A stretch of DNA of 27,789 bases from an uncultured Oscillospiraceae bacterium (lineage in GTDB: Bacteria; Bacillota; Clostridia; Oscillospirales; Oscillospiraceae): NCBI GenBank assembly GCA_900757415.1, contig CAAENU010000075.1, positions 1-27,789 on the forward strand, read 5' to 3'. A program made the position numbers and the translations under genes. Shown piece by piece: positions 24,244-27,789 of the stretch (positions are counted from its first letter, which is position 1; every line of letters begins with the position of its first letter). The notes beneath the pieces were generated by a model. It was not told the origin of the DNA. It did no database searches and was given only the letters and a program-made list of their open reading frames with translations.

Positions 24244-24273
24244 AAAAGGACTTCCGAAAAGGAAGTCCTTTTT
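24244..24273. terminator. Bidirectional terminator between GerMN gene and SDR gene
   Basis: AAAAGGACTTCC (24244-24255) and GGAAGTCCTTTT (24261-24272) pair perfectly around GAAAA, with T5 on the forward side and A/T runs for the reverse gene ending at 24282. Confidence 0.88.
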
Positions 24274-24281
24274 GCTGTATT

Positions 24282-25076
24282 CTATTTGGCATACAGAAGG
24301 CCGACGAGCCAGTTCAGTGCGCGGCCCGGCAGAATCCGTACCAGAAAGACGAAAAACTTGTAGCTGGCGCCGATGGTATACAGCGGCTTGACACTTTGCT
24401 TTGCAGCGACATTGGCGATGAAGCGGCCCGCCTTGGCCGGATCCATGCCGGCCTGCTCATCGTGCTCCATCCGGGCGACGCTGCGGCCGATACGGCCCTG
24501 ATAGATATCATCGCCATCGATCACCTTTTCCCGCGCAGCGGTAAAGCCGGTTCGGATATCCCCCGGCTGCACGGCGCACACCGTGACGCCGAAAGGACGC
24601 AGCTCATTGGCCAGCGCCATGGTATAGTCGTTGACCGCCGCCTTGGTGGCGCTGTAATACGCCTGAAACGGGATGGCCACCGGCGCGGCCACGCTGCTGA
24701 GGTTGATGATCCGCCCGCCGCCCTGCCGGCGCATGATGGGCACCACACAGCGGTTCATGCGCACCATGCCGAAAAAGTTGGCGTCAAACAGGCGCTGCGC
24801 CTCCTCGGTAGTGGTAAACTCAATGGCGCCGGAGATGCCGAAACCGGCATTGTTTACCACAAGGTCAATGCGGCCCTCTGCCTCCATGACCTGTGCCACG
24901 GCGGCAGCTAGCGTTTCTTCTTTTGTGATGTCCGCCACGATATGGCGGACATCCGCTTTTCCTACGGCCCGGCGGCTCAGCTCATAGACGGTCCATCCGT
25001 CAGCCTGAAGTGCCAGCGCCGTGGCCCGGCCGATGCCGGAGGTGCCGCCGGTGACGATTGCGACCTTATTGCTCAT
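24282..25076 (-). CDS. Short-chain dehydrogenase/reductase, possibly 3-oxo-sphinganine-type reductase
   Basis: This 264-residue classical SDR is NAD(P)H-dependent. The cofactor site is TGGTSGIG at 9-16 and the NNAG motif is at 75-78. The active site is S128 (NLSSVAAP), Y141 and K145 (YSATK). The C-terminal 30 residues are unusually hydrophobic (FFVFLVRILPGRALNWLVGLLY) and could dip into the membrane, as in lipid-acting SDRs. Its start overlaps the 3' end of the oxoamine synthase gene by 11 bases, so the two are cotranslated. The synthase makes a 2-amino-ketone, so the plausible substrate is that 3-oxo product. This function is inferred from context; a generic SDR is the safe call. Confidence 0.9.
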   Translation of the reverse strand: MSNKVAIVTGGTSGIGRATALALQADGWTVYELSRRAVGKADVRHIVADITKEETLAAAVAQVMEAEGRIDLVVNNAGFGISGAIEFTTTEEAQRLFDANFFGMVRMNRCVVPIMRRQGGGRIINLSSVAAPVAIPFQAYYSATKAAVNDYTMALANELRPFGVTVCAVQPGDIRTGFTAAREKVIDGDDIYQGRIGRSVARMEHDEQAGMDPAKAGRFIANVAAKQSVKPLYTIGASYKFFVFLVRILPGRALNWLVGLLYAK

Positions 25077-26259
25077 GACCGTTCACCATTACATCCGAAA
25101 TAATATCCATGGCCTCGTCCAGCAGCTTTTCTGTATGGGTGGCCATATAGCTGGTGCGCAGCAGCGCCTCACCCTCCGGCGTGGCGGGGGGCAGCGTGGG
25201 GTTCACATATACGCCGCGGTCGTAAATCCTTGCCGCCGCTTCCAGCGTCCAATAGGTTTCATAGGTGTACAGCGGAATGATGGGCGTAGGCGCCTCCAGT
25301 GCGCTTTCCCGGATCTTCACACCCCGCTGCGTAAATCCCTTGCGGGCATACAGACTCAGCTCGCGCAGCCGTTCCGGAAGCTCCGGATGTGCTTCCAGAT
25401 GACGCAGGGCGGCCAGCGCCGTGGCACAGTTGGCCGGCGGAATGGAAGCAGAGAAAATAAAGGGCCGTGATGCGTGGCGCACGAACTCTGCCACCTCGGC
25501 AGATGCCGCCATATAGCCGCCCAGTGACGCCAGCGATTTGGAGAAGGTGCCCATGTAAATATCCACCTGATCCTCCAACCCGAAATAGCTGGCGGTGCCG
25601 CGGCCGCCCTCGCCCAGTACGCCCAGACCGTGAGCATCGTCCACCATCACCCGGGCGCCATAGCGCCTGGCCAGCGCGCAGATCCGGGGCAGATCGGCGA
25701 TATCTCCGCCCATGGAAAAGACACCGTCGGTCACGATAAGGACGCCGCCTTTTCCATCGATTTTTTGCAGAACGCGCTCCAGCTCCTCCATATCATTGTG
25801 GCGGTAGCGCAGCATCTTGCCGTAGCTCATCTGACAGCCGGCATAGATGCTGGCATGATTTTCCTTATCGCAGACCACATAGTCGTGCCGGTCCACCAGC
25901 GCGGAAATAATGCCCACGTTGGACTGAAATCCGGTCCCGAAGGTGACGACGCCCGGCTTGCGCAGAAATTTTGCAAGCTCGGCCTCCAGCTCCAGATGCA
26001 GCTCCAGTGTGCCGTTGAGAAAGCGGGAACCGGAGCAGCCTGTTCCGTATTTTTCCAGCGCCTTTACGCCGGCTTCGATGATCTCGGGATGAATGGTCAG
26101 GCCCAGATAATTGTTGGAGCCCAGCATGATGCGGCGCTTGCCCTCCATGGTGACCTCTACATCCTGCCGTGATTGCAGGGCATGGAAGTAGGGATATACG
26201 CCCTGTTCCTTCAATTTGCTGGCCAGAGACGGCGCATAGCATTTTTCAAAAATATCCAT
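25066..26259 (-). CDS. Alpha-oxoamine synthase, serine palmitoyltransferase-like
   Basis: This PLP enzyme condenses an amino acid with an acyl thioester, with loss of CO2. At 397 residues it fits the AONS/KBL/SPT family. Visible are SNNYLGLT at 48-55, YGTGCSGSRFLNGT at 71-84, the stacking histidine H135 (KENHAS), DDAHGLGVLGEGGRGT with D207 and H210, and the Schiff-base K241 in MGTFSKSLASLGGYM. From memory, KBL reads DDSHAVGF and TLGKALGGASGGY, and AONS TLGKAFG. The TFSKSLASLGG and N-terminal MDIFEKCY forms are those of bacterial serine palmitoyltransferases. AAGGAGG lies 4 bases before the ATG. It is the first gene of a two-gene operon with the SDR. A glycine C-acetyltransferase annotation is the alternative. 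Confidence 0.88.
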   Translation of the reverse strand: MDIFEKCYAPSLASKLKEQGVYPYFHALQSRQDVEVTMEGKRRIMLGSNNYLGLTIHPEIIEAGVKALEKYGTGCSGSRFLNGTLELHLELEAELAKFLRKPGVVTFGTGFQSNVGIISALVDRHDYVVCDKENHASIYAGCQMSYGKMLRYRHNDMEELERVLQKIDGKGGVLIVTDGVFSMGGDIADLPRICALARRYGARVMVDDAHGLGVLGEGGRGTASYFGLEDQVDIYMGTFSKSLASLGGYMAASAEVAEFVRHASRPFIFSASIPPANCATALAALRHLEAHPELPERLRELSLYARKGFTQRGVKIRESALEAPTPIIPLYTYETYWTLEAAARIYDRGVYVNPTLPPATPEGEALLRTSYMATHTEKLLDEAMDIISDVMVNGHEQ

Positions 26260-26306
26260 TGTGCCTCCTTATGGCATATGCTTCATCAATTGTTCCTGTC
26301 TTATGC

Positions 26307-26335
26307 ATTATACCGGTCAAAAAAAAGAATGTCAA
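26307..26335 (-). promoter_or_regulatory. Consensus sigma-A promoter of the oxoamine synthase/SDR operon
   Basis: The reverse strand reads TTGACA (complement of 26330-26335) and TATAAT (complement of 26307-26312), spacer 17: a full 12/12 match. It lies 48 bases before the synthase ATG. Confidence 0.92.
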
Positions 26336-26496
26336 ATTTCTTTTAAAAGTGTCATGCGTGAGAGCCGCTTTTCAATTGACAATCCTGCCTGTTTTTAACG
26401 GACATTTTCCACTGCGGTCTGCGGAAAATAACACAGTCACCGGTGACAGATACGACGAAATTCGGCAAGCATTTCGTGAAGAAAGGGTGATTTTTT

Positions 26497-27363
26497 TTGT
26501 ATGAAATGCGAAAAAAGCGATGGATATCCTTTCTGTTTTCCTGCCTGCTGGCATTTTCCCTGGCCTCCCCCGCATGGGCTGCGGAAAAGGAGCGCACCTT
26601 GATCCCGCTGGGAAAAGCGGTGGGGATCAAGCTGTTTTCCGATGGCGCGCTGGTGGTGTCGCTGGAGGGCAACGGCACGCTGCGGGTGGGCGACCTGCTG
26701 CTGCGTGTCAACGATACCCGGATACAATCCACAGAGCAGCTGCAATCCCTGCTGCAGGAGAACGGCAGCGTACCGGTGTCCATGCAGGTACGGCGCGGTG
26801 AGCGTTTGATGACCTTTACGGATACACCCAGATGCGGGAGCGACGGCATATACCGTCTGGGTGCATGGATCCGCGACAGCATGGCCGGCGTGGGCACCCT
26901 GACCTATTATGACCCGCAAACGGCCGCGTATGGCGCTTTGGGCCACGGGATCACCGATGTGGACACCGCACAGTTGATGAGCCTTGGCAGTGGCTCCATT
27001 ATGGAGACGACGGTCAAGGCGGTAAAGCGGGGACAGAGGGGCGACCCCGGTGAGCTGAAAGGCGACTTTACCGTACAGCGTGACGTGGGTACCCTGACGG
27101 CCAATACCAGCGGCGGCATTTTCGGGAAAATGTCTGACAGCGATTTTATCGGCGCGGCGAAGGCGATTCCCGTAGCGCGGGCCGATGAGGTAACATGCGG
27201 CCCTGCTACCATTCTTGCCACCGTCAGCGGCAGTGAGACAAAGGAGTATCAGGTGGAGATCCTGCGGCGGTATGACGGCAGCCGCGATACCCGCGACCTG
27301 ATGCTGAAAGTGACGGATCCGCAGCTGCTGGCGGTTACCGGCGGTATCGTGCAGGGGATGTGA
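26497..27363 (+). CDS. spoIVB: SpoIVB-type sporulation protease (S55), C-terminally truncated at the catalytic serine
   Basis: In sporulation SpoIVB is secreted from the forespore and cuts SpoIVFA to trigger sigma-K processing. This frame starts at TTG 26497, 6 bases after AAAGGGTGA, giving 288 residues; the ATG at 26506 is the alternative. A signal/anchor helix covers about 8-28 and a PDZ domain about 40-110. The S55 peptidase domain follows with the catalytic histidine H150 (GALGHGITDVDT) and catalytic aspartate D274 (LKVTDPQLL). The frame then ends GGIVQGM-stop. The family continues SGSP, where the first Ser is the nucleophile (S378 in B. subtilis, 15 residues after D363). Here D274 plus 15 is exactly the stop codon. 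As it stands it should be inactive. Confidence 0.9.
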   Translation: MYEMRKKRWISFLFSCLLAFSLASPAWAAEKERTLIPLGKAVGIKLFSDGALVVSLEGNGTLRVGDLLLRVNDTRIQSTEQLQSLLQENGSVPVSMQVRRGERLMTFTDTPRCGSDGIYRLGAWIRDSMAGVGTLTYYDPQTAAYGALGHGITDVDTAQLMSLGSGSIMETTVKAVKRGQRGDPGELKGDFTVQRDVGTLTANTSGGIFGKMSDSDFIGAAKAIPVARADEVTCGPATILATVSGSETKEYQVEILRRYDGSRDTRDLMLKVTDPQLLAVTGGIVQGM

Positions 27364-27372
27364 GTGATATAT

Positions 27373-27430
27373 AATAGGGACAACACAGGAAAGCCTTGAT
27401 TTTACAAGGGTTTCTGGCGTTGTCCCTATT
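27373..27430. repeat. Long two-part hairpin just past the spoIVB break
   Basis: Outer arms AATAGGGACAAC (27373-27384) and 27419-27430 pair perfectly over 12 bp. Inner arms GAAAGCCTTG (27389-27398) and CAAGGGTTTC (27405-27414) pair with one mismatch around ATTTTA. TTTTCAC follows, so it may terminate transcription. A further inverted pair CCTATTTT/GAAATAGG overlaps at 27425-27449. Such nested arms are typical of mobile-element ends or recombinase sites. Confidence 0.75.
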
Positions 27431-27727
27431 TTCACTGACATGAAATAGGCCGTATTTGCGCAATACTGGATCTGCCGCGGCTGTACAAAGGAAGGACATT
27501 GCGATAATCAAATGGTGTGTGGCTAGAGAAGAAATGTGCCGAGGAGGTAGAAAGAACTTAGGGCGAGGGGAATTGTGGTACGCCGCTTTGCTTGATTGGC
27601 GAAAGACCTGCTAAGAAAAGTCAAGTAGGAATTTCAAGGTAATGCGGTGTGCAAAAAGGCCGCACCAAACCAAGCCGCTTCGCATCTCAGAAATGAAACG
27701 GCGGCCAGCCAATGCTTTATGGCGAGA
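27431..27727. other. Non-coding stretch right of the spoIVB break
   Basis: I see no spoIVB continuation and no spo0A, the usual neighbour, in any frame. A frame near 27536-27616 includes RGELWYAALLD but ends at once. Imperfect dyads near 27640-27705 may be a terminator for the reverse gene entering from the right edge. Confidence 0.45.
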
Positions 27728-27789
27728 TCAGGCGGTGTGTTCCAGCGACTCCAGATAGGCTTTTACAGTGGCGTAGTAGATCCGCAGAA
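27728..27789 (-). CDS. 3' end of an unidentified gene entering from the right edge
   Basis: On the reverse strand a frame open to the window edge ends LRIYYATVKAYLESLEHTA with a TGA at 27730-27728. Codon choice looks coding and the tail is a plausible amphipathic helix. The family cannot be named from 20 residues. As the first gene inside the putative inserted element it could belong to that element. Confidence 0.35.
   Translation of the reverse strand, partial: LRIYYATVKAYLESLEHTA

Noticed and set aside
24282..26259. Reading the pair as a threonine degradation kbl-tdh operon
   Set aside because: The dehydrogenase is a classical SDR rather than a Tdh-type zinc or epimerase-like enzyme, and the synthase motifs differ from KBL as recalled. 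Not fully excluded.
27536..27616. Short forward frame with RGELWYAALLD, resembling the start of a MazF-like toxin
   Set aside because: Only about ten residues look similar; the frame then diverges and stops, and there is no antitoxin gene. Chance is more likely.

Overview
The window reads as chromosome of a GC-rich, spore-forming, Gram-positive Clostridia. An Oscillospiraceae-like gut firmicute is my inference. The basis is a CtsR-controlled clpC operon, ribonuclease Y, YmdB, a Clostridia-style GerMN lipoprotein, a SpoIVB sporulation protease, strong AGGAGG ribosome sites and sigma-A type TTGACA/TATAAT promoters. I found no rRNA, tRNA or CRISPR array.

Layout: 1-795 is a gene-poor left edge with two hairpins and the 5' stub of a NifX-type gene. 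Next come a GT8 glycosyltransferase with a coiled-coil tail (796-2049) and a class I aminotransferase (2218-3387). A shared terminator separates these from the reverse-strand heat-shock operon ctsR-mcsA-clpC (6958-3488), which has a readable promoter flanked by two CtsR boxes but lacks mcsB. Two membrane proteins of unknown function follow (7227-9576), then about 630 bases packed with hairpins. A divergent pair comes next: an RlmI-like rRNA methyltransferase (reverse) and a leaderless amidase with an SH3 domain (forward).

12377-19060 is a forward run: rny, an amidase-like lipoprotein, ymdB, a YbaK-type deacylase, an SbcD-like nuclease and a type I asparaginase. The reverse pair rluA-type synthase/D,D-carboxypeptidase (21119-19089) is divergent from a forward signalling operon of response regulator, histidine kinase and GerMN lipoprotein (21289-24240). 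A reverse, overlapping gene pair (26259-24282) encodes a serine-palmitoyltransferase-like alpha-oxoamine synthase and a short-chain dehydrogenase, driven by a consensus promoter.

The right end holds spoIVB (26497-27363). It stops exactly where the catalytic serine should be and is followed by unrelated sequence with inverted repeats. This looks like the left junction of an inserted element.

The two observations I rate highest are the interrupted spoIVB, a possible skin-like sporulation-gene intervening element, and the oxoamine synthase/dehydrogenase pair, which chemically resembles the first two steps of sphingoid-base synthesis.
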